Below are positions 29,613 to 37,647 of a DNA stretch of 64,000 bases, in pieces (position 1 is the first letter of the stretch; every line of letters begins with the position of its first letter). Below the pieces are notes generated by a model that searched no databases, had not been told where the DNA came from, and worked only from the letters and a program-made list of their open reading frames with translations. Made by a program: the position numbers and the translations under genes. This DNA comes from Paenibacillus sp. MMS18-CY102. GTDB taxonomy: Bacteria; Bacillota; Bacilli; Paenibacillales; Paenibacillaceae. The stretch is from assembly GCF_009789195.1 (NCBI RefSeq), contig NZ_WSTC01000015.1:1-64000 (forward strand). Reading direction: 5' to 3'.

Positions 29613-31115
29613 ATGAAATGCAGGATGTTCTTGCTAACGCTCGCGCTCAGCCTATGCTTAACCTCCAATGCTTTCGCAGCTTCTGCTAACAAACCCGACG
29701 ATTCAACCATCGTTTCGTTTGACAGCACCTCGCTCATCAAGAATGACGGCTCTTATTGGATCTGGGGCTCCCACCATCATGTCCCGACGCAAGTGCCAGA
29801 GCTTAACGACGTTGCAGCTACACTCGGCCTTAATCTCGTTCAGAAGAAAGACCACAGCGTGTGGCTCGTGCAGATTGACCCCTATGCTTATAATTCATCT
29901 ATGAATGTGGTGCCTGTGAAAGGCATTCGTAACATCGTACATCTCGCTGGCTACATGCCGGCTTTGGCGGTAGACGCTGACGGCAACGTATTCCAATCAC
30001 TGAACAAAGACGAGTACCAGCCAGACCTCACCAATTTTGAACCCGTTACAGGCATTGATCAGGTTGCCGATGTTAGCGAGTATTACGTGTCCAATGAGCA
30101 GCAAAGCGAGAAGAAGTTTATTTTCCTGAAAAAGGACGGCACCGTTTGGATCCAAACCACGAAGGATCTACAATCGTTCTCTCCGATTCCCAACTTGACC
30201 GATGTCCTTGAAATTTATCAAAATACGGTGCTCAAAAAAGACGGCACTGTTTGGACATGGCCCGTTTCCTTTAAGGGTACAGGCCCGCTTCCTCCTATCC
30301 CGACAGCTGCGCCCATCCCGTCACTAAGCCAAATTGCGTATCTGTCGCATGGTTATCACTCGTCTGCCGCAGTCGATAACAAGGGCCAGTTATGGTTCTG
30401 GGGTTCGACCATTAGCGGATTTTCTGACGGCACGATCCTTACCGACCACCCCGATCCAATCGCATTGACGGGCATTAGCCATGTAAAACAAGCGTTTGTC
30501 GTCGAGCGGTCCTTGATCGCGTATACGGACGACAACAAAGTGTATACAGCTTCAATTAATCAAATCGAGATGCCTGCTGACTCCAAGTTCGAGATGCTGG
30601 CTACTGATGTTGTTGACATTAGAAACGGCGGACGGCATATGATCATGCAAAAATCAGACGGCTCGCTCTGGGGCTGGGGAGTCAACAAAAATGGCGAGCT
30701 AGGCTATGGCGACTTTGAGTTCGAACATACGACGCCGGTGCCCGTGCAGAAGCCGATCACAATTTCCTTGAACGGCGACAACGTTCCAATGTTGAACGGC
30801 GTCATGACGCGTAACAACCAAAATTTCGTCCCGCTTCGCTCCGTATTTGAACAATTAGGCGCAAAGATTACCTTCGATGGTGCGACCAAAACCGCAACCG
30901 TAACCCGTACAGCAGAGGGGAAACCAACCGTGACGATCTCGGTAAACGGCGCAACCGGAGAGATGACGCTTAATAACAAGCCTGTCACTCTTCCGAATAA
31001 GCCTTTTATCGTGAATGGGACGATGTATTTGCCGCTTCGCTTCATTAGCGAGCAGCTTGGCGCAACGGTAGAATGGCTGCCGAAGGAAGAGCGGATTGCG
31101 ATTACGATGAGATAA
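29613..31115 (+). CDS. Secreted RCC1-like propeller protein with copper-amine-oxidase-N stalk
   Basis: A 500-residue exported protein. The signal peptide is residues 1-23 (LTLALSLCLTSNAFA). Residues about 30-375 hold RCC1-type repeats with alternating Lys-Asp-Gly-(T/S)-(V/Y)-W motifs (KNDGSYWIWGSH, KKDGTVWIQTT, KKDGTVWTWP, KSDGSLWGWGVNKNGELGYGD), which make a beta propeller. Residues about 385-500 are two copies of the copper amine oxidase N-terminal-like stalk domain (FVPLRSVFEQLGAKI and YLPLRFISEQLGATVEW). Such proteins are common in Paenibacillus cell envelopes; ligand unknown. Confidence 0.82.
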   Translation: MKCRMFLLTLALSLCLTSNAFAASANKPDDSTIVSFDSTSLIKNDGSYWIWGSHHHVPTQVPELNDVAATLGLNLVQKKDHSVWLVQIDPYAYNSSMNVVPVKGIRNIVHLAGYMPALAVDADGNVFQSLNKDEYQPDLTNFEPVTGIDQVADVSEYYVSNEQQSEKKFIFLKKDGTVWIQTTKDLQSFSPIPNLTDVLEIYQNTVLKKDGTVWTWPVSFKGTGPLPPIPTAAPIPSLSQIAYLSHGYHSSAAVDNKGQLWFWGSTISGFSDGTILTDHPDPIALTGISHVKQAFVVERSLIAYTDDNKVYTASINQIEMPADSKFEMLATDVVDIRNGGRHMIMQKSDGSLWGWGVNKNGELGYGDFEFEHTTPVPVQKPITISLNGDNVPMLNGVMTRNNQNFVPLRSVFEQLGAKITFDGATKTATVTRTAEGKPTVTISVNGATGEMTLNNKPVTLPNKPFIVNGTMYLPLRFISEQLGATVEWLPKEERIAITMR

Positions 31116-31148
31116 TAATGAAGCGTTCGGCGTAAGGCTGGACAAAGA

Positions 31149-31182
31149 AAAAAACCGTAAGGGCGCGTCCCTTACGGTTTTG
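31149..31182. terminator. Bidirectional terminator between convergent genes
   Basis: AAAACCGTAAGGG and CCCTTACGGTTTT form a 13-bp stem with a 5-base loop, flanked by A and T runs. It serves the RCC1/stalk gene and the excalibur gene. Confidence 0.85.
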
Positions 31183-31187
31183 CTTTG

Positions 31188-31445
31188 TTATTTTTCGCAA
31201 GCGATAAGATCGTTGTCCCGATCACTCTTTTTATTGGCGTCATAGAGCTCCTTAGAGACATACGGTTTAAGTTTCGTTTTGCCGCCTTTATTTTTCACAT
31301 TAGCTGCCCGTGCTACACCGCCTGGATAAACTTTGTTCAGCTCGGTGCAATTTTTGTACGTCGTTGCTTTTGCGTCCGCTGTGCTGGTTAGAAGCGTCCC
31401 CATAAATAAGGCGGCTGCCAGCGTAGTTAGTGCGATTTTGTTCAA
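31188..31445 (-). CDS. Excalibur calcium-binding domain protein
   Basis: An 85-residue exported protein. A signal peptide (about residues 1-25, TLAAALFMGTLLTSTADA) is followed by a single excalibur domain, with the conserved YKNCTELNKVYPGGVAR start and the calcium-loop end DRDNDLIACE. The paired cysteines (NC and AC) are present. GGAGAG precedes the start. Confidence 0.88.
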   Translation of the reverse strand: MNKIALTTLAAALFMGTLLTSTADAKATTYKNCTELNKVYPGGVARAANVKNKGGKTKLKPYVSKELYDANKKSDRDNDLIACEK

Positions 31446-31667
31446 GTTGCTCTCTCCTTCTTTGACCGGGCTATTCTGCCGATTGCTGCTATAATGAGAA
31501 CATACGGCAACCTTGACGTTTATTTAAATAATAACAAAAACATGGCATGGATAAGAAGTAAACTTTTGTAAGAAATGATGCTCGTGCTTATTTTTCTTGA
31601 AAACAGCAGTATCATAGAAAACACGCCAACTATCGCTAACGTGATTAGCATTCCGAAATAATATCGG

Positions 31668-32045
31668 TTACCCCTTTGGTACAACCAGCAGTTCACCTAT
31701 GTTAGCAGGCTGGCAACCTACCAGATTATAGTGGTCCCCATCTACTCCCACTGCCCTCACGATGCCTGTACACGTTGACTTGTTGATTCCCCCACCATAC
31801 GTATCTAACGACGAATCGATGTTTACCAGCAGTTGCTTGCCATCATAATGCAGATCAATGAAGATCGGATCCCCTTCCATGGTATAGCGAGTTACACGAA
31901 TCTTGGATGCCGTATTGGCCGTAACATTGGCAATAAACTGGTCAAGCTTATCCATGTTTCCGATTACCCCATAATCAACGACTACATCCCCTCTAGCCTT
32001 CGCCTTCTCCGGGCTAAGACGGGCATTCGAACACGCGCTTACCAC
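31668..32045 (-). CDS. DUF4362 lipoprotein, N-terminus uncertain
   Basis: From GTG 32045 the frame encodes 125 residues of the DUF4362 family (DVVVDYGVIGNMDKLDQFI, IRVTRYTMEGDPIFIDLHYDG, NLVGC). The GTG lies inside a lipobox (VVSAC) that ends a typical hydrophobic signal peptide (IFSIIIFAIVV) encoded upstream in the same frame, up to an in-frame TGA at about 32125. No ATG, GTG or TTG occurs in that upstream part. Either a rare ATA/ATT start is used, or the start codon has been lost and the gene is decaying. It is translated from near the Nudix stop codon, whose GGAGG could serve. Confidence 0.6.
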   Translation of the reverse strand: MVSACSNARLSPEKAKARGDVVVDYGVIGNMDKLDQFIANVTANTASKIRVTRYTMEGDPIFIDLHYDGKQLLVNIDSSLDTYGGGINKSTCTGIVRAVGVDGDHYNLVGCQPANIGELLVVPKG

Positions 32046-32091
32046 AATAGCAAAAATTATTATTGAAAATATGCACCGTGCTCGCCAACTT

Positions 32092-32520
32092 TTAAAACGC
32101 TTCCTCCAACAGCCTCATAAGAGTCGGATGGAGTGTCCCGAATTTAGGGTCGCTCAACTCTTTTTTGGTCACCCAAGCATATTCCGAATGCTCTTCGTTA
32201 ATGGCAAAACGATCAATCCGATCAAACTTTGGCTTAACGAGATACGTGAAGACTAACCGGTAAATATCTTCGATCGTGCTTTTCCCCTTAAACGTGCGTT
32301 GGTCCAGTTCTGCTATAAACTCGACTTCAAGGTTCGTTTCTTCCAGTGCTTCCCTATACAACGCTTCAATTGGCCTTTCTTCATATTTGACTTTGCCGGA
32401 CGGCACGCACCATGCCCCTGGCCCAACTTGTGCATCCTCTGCCCTTTTCGTTAACAATATTTTACCGTCGTGCACGATGATGATTTCGACGGCAATTCTG
32501 TAATTGGGATGGTTACTCAA
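32092..32520 (-). CDS. Nudix hydrolase
   Basis: A 142-residue Nudix protein. The Nudix box is GKVKYEERPIEALYREALEE (residues about 43-62), followed by TNLEVEF; the last glycine of the consensus is Asn. The start is taken as TTG 32520, 8 bases behind a perfect AAGGAGG, giving MSNHPNYRIAVEIIIVHDG; an ATG 33 bases upstream has no binding site and would place AAGGAGG inside the gene. Nucleotide-diphosphate substrate unknown. Confidence 0.82.
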   Translation of the reverse strand: MSNHPNYRIAVEIIIVHDGKILLTKRAEDAQVGPGAWCVPSGKVKYEERPIEALYREALEETNLEVEFIAELDQRTFKGKSTIEDIYRLVFTYLVKPKFDRIDRFAINEEHSEYAWVTKKELSDPKFGTLHPTLMRLLEEAF

Positions 32521-32654
32521 AAGTAATGCCTCCTTATAAAATGAATGCCTCATGCTTACATTAATCAGTGTTCGTGCGCCGCACTTTCCCCTAAATGACT
32601 TCTTAATGAATGGCTATATTCCCTTCTTCATACAGAAAAATGGACTCCGCTTTT

Positions 32655-32840
32655 CTAACGGACACCAGAAGCCGCTATAACCCTCCAAAAGTGCTCTTTG
32701 CAACTGTAACGGACCCAGCAGCCATTATTTTGCTGTTTTGCTGCCTCGTGAGGATAATATTGGCCAAATAGCGGCTGCTCGGTCCGTTAGCGCACAAATA
32801 TGGCTGATTGCGACCGAATAAGGGCCGCTCGGTCCGTTAG
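32655..32840. repeat. Dispersed ~185-bp repeat, copy R2
   Basis: Starts CTAACGGAC and ends GGTCCGTTAG, with an internal TAACGGACCC and GGTCCGTTAG. It aligns from end to end with the reverse complement of 60021-60205, sharing blocks such as AAAAGTGC, TTTTGCTGCCT, GTGAGGA, AATAGCGG, TTAGCGCACAAAT and AATAAGGGC. A hairpin 24 bases downstream is conserved too. Nothing else is recognised between 32521 and 32968. Confidence 0.85.
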
Positions 32841-32863
32841 CATATCCAGCTATTTTATAAATG

Positions 32864-32902
32864 GAAAAAGGGCGTCCCCAACGTTCTGGGGACACCCTTC
32901 TT
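32864..32902. terminator. Hairpin adjoining repeat R2
   Basis: AAGGGCGTCCCCA and TGGGGACACCCTT form a 12-bp stem with one mismatch and a 6-base loop. The corresponding hairpin beside R3 lies at 59948-59992. Confidence 0.7.
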
Positions 32903-32967
32903 CTAATCTTATCCGTGGCGATTCGCCCGCCAAGTGAGCGAAGCTGCTAATGGGGCATCTCCGATTA

Positions 32968-33096
32968 GCGCGTTGAGCCAGCTTCTCGCCTGTTAGGGCA
33001 GGTTTTTCCACCCTATTCGCGCGTTACCCCGGCTTCTCGCCTGTTAGGGCAGATTTTTCTGCCCTATTCGCGCGTCCCCCGGCTTCCCGCCTCTAG
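32968..33096. repeat. 51-bp tandem repeat, 2.5 copies
   Basis: Units begin GCGCGT at 32968, 33019 and 33070, an exact 51-base period. Each contains GGCTTCTCGCC, TGTTAGGGCAG, a T-rich core and CCCTATTC, so each unit can fold through TAGGG/CCCTA. The third unit is cut short after CCGCCTCTAG. It lies just past the stop codon of the antiporter gene. Confidence 0.8.
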
Positions 33097-33115
33097 CAGA
33101 CCTCGCCCTATAATG

Positions 33116-34372
33116 CTAGCCGACTCGCTTGGAGAACAAGTAGTAGGAGTCGCCCTTCTCGGCAATCGACAGGTTGTAGATGATGACGGCCATCACCGAT
33201 GTGATGACGGCGAGCAAGACAAACAGGGAGTACATGGATTGGTCAATGATGCCGTAGGTGAACCCGATGTTGGCGATGATCAGCCCCATCGTCCCTTTGG
33301 CATTCATTAATCCCCCCGCGGCGGATGCTTCGCGCCAAGAGAAGCCCATTCTCCGCATGGTGAATGAACAGCCGCCGTATTTGCCCAACACCGCCATGAA
33401 GAAAATGAGGGAGAAGGCGATCAGAAGCCCCGTACTAATATTTTTGATATTCATGCTCATGCCAGCATACGCGAAGAAGATCGGGACGAACAGGATGTTT
33501 ACCATATCCTTCAGCTTTTCTTCCAGCTTCATATAAGTAGCTGATCGCGGAATCGACAGGCCAAGGAGGAAAGCGCCGAACACGGAATGAACGCCGATGT
33601 AATCAGCAGCAGCCCCCGTAGCTAGCAAGAGCATGATGACCGTTGCGAATAGGCCCGCTGTCAGCTTATTATCGGGACTTCGGTCCAACCGTTTGAGAAT
33701 CGGGCGTACGACGAAGAACAGGACAAGCACAAGGCATAAGCATAAACCAAGCGAACCCAGCCCGCCATATGCGCTTTGGGCTGTCGCAAGCGATGTAACG
33801 ATAGCGAGCAAACACCATGCCAGCGCGTCATCGAAGCTTGCGGCCATCAGGACGAGCGAGCCCATTTTGGTGCGAAGAAGGCCTTTCTCCTCCAAAATCC
33901 TCGATAATACCGGGAATGCCGTGACGGAAAATGCGACGCCGAAAAACAAGCTAACCGTCAACAAGCTCGAATCGGTCGTAAGCACGGTCTGATAAAGGCA
34001 CAGTGCCGTCACGATCCCCAAGATGAACGGCAGCACCAGGCCAGATGCAGCAAGGACGCCAGAACGCACCAGTTGGCCGCGATTTAGACTTTTGGTATCC
34101 AGCTCTAGCCCAATTAAGAACATGTAGATCGTAAGGCCGATGTTGCTGATCGCATAAAGCACGCTTTTGACCTCGGGCGTGTACAGATGCGACATAAATC
34201 CGGGAAACAAGGAGCCGAACAACAAAGGTCCCAGTATAATGCCCGCTACCATCTCGCCAATGACTTGGGGCTGCCCAACCATGCCAAACAACCGGCCTAC
34301 TACTCTACAGCAAACTAGAATAACCACAATGGAAGCTAATACTAGAAACAAAAAGCTAGGCTGCAAGTTCAT
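33116..34372 (-). CDS. CPA2-family cation:proton antiporter
   Basis: A 418-residue membrane protein with about twelve helices. The CPA2 hallmarks are visible: GQPQVIGEMVAGIILGP near residue 35, GLELDTKSL after helix 4, and AASFDDALAWCLLAI with the paired acidic residues in helix 6. It lies downstream of the LuxR-type gene on the same strand, at the left flank of the biosynthetic cluster, and starts in overlap with a tiny leader frame. It may belong to the cluster (pH or ion homeostasis, efflux) or be an unrelated neighbour. Confidence 0.85.
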   Translation of the reverse strand: MNLQPSFLFLVLASIVVILVCCRVVGRLFGMVGQPQVIGEMVAGIILGPLLFGSLFPGFMSHLYTPEVKSVLYAISNIGLTIYMFLIGLELDTKSLNRGQLVRSGVLAASGLVLPFILGIVTALCLYQTVLTTDSSLLTVSLFFGVAFSVTAFPVLSRILEEKGLLRTKMGSLVLMAASFDDALAWCLLAIVTSLATAQSAYGGLGSLGLCLCLVLVLFFVVRPILKRLDRSPDNKLTAGLFATVIMLLLATGAAADYIGVHSVFGAFLLGLSIPRSATYMKLEEKLKDMVNILFVPIFFAYAGMSMNIKNISTGLLIAFSLIFFMAVLGKYGGCSFTMRRMGFSWREASAAGGLMNAKGTMGLIIANIGFTYGIIDQSMYSLFVLLAVITSVMAVIIYNLSIAEKGDSYYLFSKRVG

Positions 34373-34404
34373 TCGTGATCACCACTAATACGGATATTCA
34401 GCAT
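34369..34404 (-). CDS. Eleven-codon leader frame coupled to the antiporter
   Basis: GGAGTG stands 6 bases before an ATG at 34404 that opens MLNIRISGDHE. Its TGA overlaps the antiporter ATG (ATGA). The antiporter has no good ribosome binding site of its own, so translation may be coupled through this frame. No conservation can be checked here. Confidence 0.4.
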   Translation of the reverse strand: MLNIRISGDHE

Positions 34405-34446
34405 TTCAATCACTCCAATAGTTTAGGCTTTGTCCATGCAATTCTA

Positions 34447-35268
34447 TTAAGCATTGAAATAAAACCTGCGAATGAAATCGCCTTTGCTGCAAACATTCAC
34501 TTTGTTATAGATTCGTTTAATGAACGTCCTCACGGTTAGCTCACTGATTTTATGCTTCGCCGAAATGTACTGGACCGTCTTATTTTCCAGCCATTCGTAC
34601 CCGATTTGTTTCTCGCGGGGAGTGAGCTTATATTGGTCAAAATCTGAAAAAACTTTCTGCTGCTCTAAGATAGAATTCGGCTTCAATTGCTGCTCAATTC
34701 CTTGAATCGCCTGTACAAGCACAGGTATTGCAAAAATCGTTTGATAGGCTAGATCGAATGTTAAGCCTAGCATGCCTACGATCGTCTCTTGATTGTAAAT
34801 CGGGGCGCACAAGCCATAGTTGTTGCAAAACTTGTGCAGCGTATGCTCATTTCCTTTCACGACGGAGAGCCTGTTCATCTTCTGGCAAAGTGAAGCAGCA
34901 TTAATGCCGGCTGCACTCACATCAAGCGAGCATCCCTTATGAATGCCGAGCACATGCAAGTTTTCGATCACATTCGAAGTGCCCTCGTAATCAATCACTT
35001 GCGCGTCAGGCGTTAACAGCAAAAACAAGTGCGGCATTAGCAACGATTTGCTTAACGGCTCCATCGTTTGTCTGAATACAGAGGAAATCGCCTGAAATTG
35101 CTCTATTATGATCGAACTTGGTTCTGTCGAACTCTTTTCTGTGCCAGCACCAGTGCTTGCTGTCTTGTAACATTGATTGAGTTGGGATAAAACACTCCAG
35201 TCCAGGTCATCCACTTCAACCCAAAAACGTTTGCTGCTGTTGTTCAAATCATTAAATAGGCTTTTCAT
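34447..35268 (-). CDS. LuxR-type (GerE-like) transcriptional regulator
   Basis: A 273-residue regulator. The last 65 residues are a LuxR-type helix-turn-helix: LTPREKQIGYEWLENKTVQYISAKHKISELTVRTFIKRIYNKVNV with the conserved TPRE start. The first 200 residues have no receiver domain and look like a GAF/autoinducer-type sensor (HLFLLLTPDAQVIDYEG; NNYGLCAPIYNQETIVGMLGL is GAF-like). It lies 140 bases past the dehydrogenase gene on the same strand and is the likely pathway-specific regulator of the cluster. Confidence 0.78.
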   Translation of the reverse strand: MKSLFNDLNNSSKRFWVEVDDLDWSVLSQLNQCYKTASTGAGTEKSSTEPSSIIIEQFQAISSVFRQTMEPLSKSLLMPHLFLLLTPDAQVIDYEGTSNVIENLHVLGIHKGCSLDVSAAGINAASLCQKMNRLSVVKGNEHTLHKFCNNYGLCAPIYNQETIVGMLGLTFDLAYQTIFAIPVLVQAIQGIEQQLKPNSILEQQKVFSDFDQYKLTPREKQIGYEWLENKTVQYISAKHKISELTVRTFIKRIYNKVNVCSKGDFIRRFYFNA

Positions 35269-35383
35269 TAGAAGATTCTCCTTTAATGTTAGAACGTCTC
35301 TCGTTTATAAATCGATCCCCTTTGATAATATAGATTTTCGCATCGCTTTCGCTCTCGCCCGCCACTCCTCTCGAACCATTGGT

Positions 35384-35401
35384 TGGGGCCTTGCGGCCCC
35401 G
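35384..35401. repeat. GC-rich inverted repeat after the dehydrogenase gene
   Basis: GGGGCC and GGCCCC flank a 4-base loop just downstream of the last gene of the PKS operon. There is no T run, so a terminator role is doubtful. Confidence 0.4.
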
Positions 35402-35408
35402 AGTCCAT

Positions 35409-36869
35409 CTACCATCTTGCCGTCATCATTTTTTTGCGTGTATAAAATGCAACGCCATCTGGCCCGTTCACATGCAAATCGCCGTAAAACGATTTTTTCC
35501 AACCGGAGAATGGGAAAAATGCCATGGGCGCGGGAACGCCGACATTCACACCGAGCATGCCAGCATCAATCGTTTCCCGGAACTTCCGCACCTCACTCCC
35601 GTTTGTCGTGAACAGGCAAGCACCGTTCGCATAATCGGATCGATTCGCCAGCTCGATAGCTTCCTCTAGCGTGTTCACGCGCGCGACCGACAATAGGGGG
35701 GCAAAGATTTCATCCTTCCAGATTTTCATCTCCGAAGTCACGTTGTCAAAGATCGTAGGGCCGATAAAATAGCCATCTCCCTTCGACTCGGCATCTTGCC
35801 TGCCATCCCGCTTCAAGTCGGCGCCTTCATTCTCGCCCGTTTCAATGTAGCTCACGGTACGCGCTTTATTGCTTTCTCTAATGACAGGCCCGAGGAATGC
35901 GCCTTCGTCCAGCCCATTCCCAATTTGAATGCGGTCGGCGGCTTCGACCAGCTTCTCCACCAATTGGTCGGCAATGTCCCCGACAGCAACGACGACGGAT
36001 ATCGCCATGCATCGCTCGCCTGCTGACCCGAAGGCAGCCGTGACGATTTGGTTCACCGCCATATCCAAGTCTGCATCTGGCATCACGATCGAATGGTTCT
36101 TGGCGCCAGCTAGCGCTTGCACCCTTTTGCCATATGCAGCCCCTGTCTTATACACGAACTCCGCAACCGGCTGGGAGCCGACGAACGAAATCGCTCGGAT
36201 GTCCGGGTGCACCAGCAGGCCGTTCACGACATCTCGCGTGCCGTGCACGATATTGAGGACGCCATCTGGCAATCCGGCCTCCATGAACAGCTCAGCTAAT
36301 CGGTTAGCAAGAATCGGCGTGCGTTCCGACGGCTTGAGCACGAATGTATTGCCACAAGCAATGGCCAGCGGAAACATCCAGCAAGGCACCATCACCGGGA
36401 AATTGAAAGGGGTAATGCCCCCCACAACACCAACGGGATAATGGTACATTCCAGATTCCATATTTGTTGCAATGTCCGGGAGCTGCTTTCCCATCATCAG
36501 CGAAGGTGCGCCACAAGCAAACTCTACACATTCAATGCCCCGCAGCACCTCACCATGCGCTTCTGTGTAGCTCTTGCCATTCTCTTGCGTTACCATGCGG
36601 GCAAGCTCGTCCCAGTTTTCCACCAACAATTGCTGATATTTAAAAAGAATTCTCGCCCGGCGAGGAACCGGCACTTTACTCCACGTCACGAATGCCGCCT
36701 TCGCTGCTTGAACAGCCTGATCGACGTCATCGAGCGATGAGTGCGGAACATGCGCCAATATCTCCTCGGTCGCTGGGTTATACACCGGCTCCTTCACCTG
36801 TGAAGAGGAATGAACCCATTTTCCTCCAATCAAGTTAGCTAACGTTCCTGACTCGGTCAGAATCGGCAT
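35409..36869 (-). CDS. CoA-acylating methylmalonate-semialdehyde dehydrogenase-like enzyme
   Basis: A 486-residue aldehyde dehydrogenase of the MmsA/IolA type, which oxidises malonate or methylmalonate semialdehyde with NAD and CoA to acetyl- or propionyl-CoA with loss of CO2. Seen: TPFNFPVM (oxyanion Asn156), [24 protein letters not shown] and the catalytic cysteine Cys287 in [11 protein letters not shown]; the GERCMA sequence is the MMSDH variant. It is the last gene of the PKS operon and overlaps the thioesterase by one base (TAATG). That tight coupling suggests a role in precursor supply or aldehyde processing for the pathway rather than inositol or valine catabolism. Confidence 0.85.
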   Translation of the reverse strand: MPILTESGTLANLIGGKWVHSSSQVKEPVYNPATEEILAHVPHSSLDDVDQAVQAAKAAFVTWSKVPVPRRARILFKYQQLLVENWDELARMVTQENGKSYTEAHGEVLRGIECVEFACGAPSLMMGKQLPDIATNMESGMYHYPVGVVGGITPFNFPVMVPCWMFPLAIACGNTFVLKPSERTPILANRLAELFMEAGLPDGVLNIVHGTRDVVNGLLVHPDIRAISFVGSQPVAEFVYKTGAAYGKRVQALAGAKNHSIVMPDADLDMAVNQIVTAAFGSAGERCMAISVVVAVGDIADQLVEKLVEAADRIQIGNGLDEGAFLGPVIRESNKARTVSYIETGENEGADLKRDGRQDAESKGDGYFIGPTIFDNVTSEMKIWKDEIFAPLLSVARVNTLEEAIELANRSDYANGACLFTTNGSEVRKFRETIDAGMLGVNVGVPAPMAFFPFSGWKKSFYGDLHVNGPDGVAFYTRKKMMTARW

Positions 36870-37633
36870 TAAAATACCCCCATCGGCTTAACGAATTTTT
36901 TCATATAATCCAGCATTTCATTGCGGTGGCTATGAACGATAAAGTGGTCCCCTTGGAACAGCTCCAGCTGAAACGCTTCGCTGGTCTGTTCATACCAATC
37001 GCTGAGCTCACTCGGCGTAATGCCTTGGTCATATAGGCCGCCGAAGGCCGTAATCGGAAACGGCAATGGATTGTCGTCCCTATATTCATAAGTCTCGCAA
37101 ACTTCCAGATCCGCCCGCATAACCGGCAGGAACATATCCATCAATTCCTTATCCTTCAACAAAATCTCCGGCGTCCCATTAAAATGGCGAAGCTCTTCTA
37201 TTAAATCCTCATCGCTTAGCCGGTACCGCTCGGTTTTCATCCGCGGCAAATGCGGGGCTTTAAAGGCAGATACGAACAAATGCCCAATTGGCTTGGCATA
37301 TTCGCGAAGCAGCTGGCGCGCGGTCTCGAAACCAAGCAATGCGCCCATGCTGTGGCCGAAGAATACGAGAGGCTTGTCGGAAATCGCCATAATTTCCTTA
37401 GCCACAACTGGGACAATGCCAGAAATATGCGAGCATAGCGGATCAGCGAAACGATTGCCCCTGCCAGGAAGCTGAACGACATGCAGTTCGAGCTCCTCTG
37501 GCAAATTAGCAGCCCACGCGTCGTAGATTCGCGCATTCCCTCCAGCATACGGAAAGCACACCAGCCGCATGCGGGCCGCCGGGTTAGGTTTCTGGCATAG
37601 TAACCATGAACGGTTAATCAACACTTTGTTCAT
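36869..37633 (-). CDS. Type II thioesterase
   Basis: A 254-residue alpha/beta hydrolase of the stand-alone PKS/NRPS thioesterase family, which clears stalled or wrong acyl groups from carrier proteins. The nucleophile elbow is [11 protein letters not shown] (Ser95), with Asp in GGLYDQGI and His in GDHFIVHS. The beginning [16 protein letters not shown] is typical. ATG 37633 has AAAGGA upstream. An alternative ATG at 37651 forms an ATGA overlap with the PKS stop codon. Either way it is tightly coupled to the PKS. Confidence 0.9.
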   Translation of the reverse strand: MNKVLINRSWLLCQKPNPAARMRLVCFPYAGGNARIYDAWAANLPEELELHVVQLPGRGNRFADPLCSHISGIVPVVAKEIMAISDKPLVFFGHSMGALLGFETARQLLREYAKPIGHLFVSAFKAPHLPRMKTERYRLSDEDLIEELRHFNGTPEILLKDKELMDMFLPVMRADLEVCETYEYRDDNPLPFPITAFGGLYDQGITPSELSDWYEQTSEAFQLELFQGDHFIVHSHRNEMLDYMKKFVKPMGVF

Positions 37634-37647
37634 ATCCCACGGTCCTT

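Noticed and set aside
32655-33096. Possible CRISPR array because of repeated units
   Set aside because: The units are contiguous 51-bp tandem copies and a single composite palindrome, not short identical repeats with unique spacers, and no cas genes are present.
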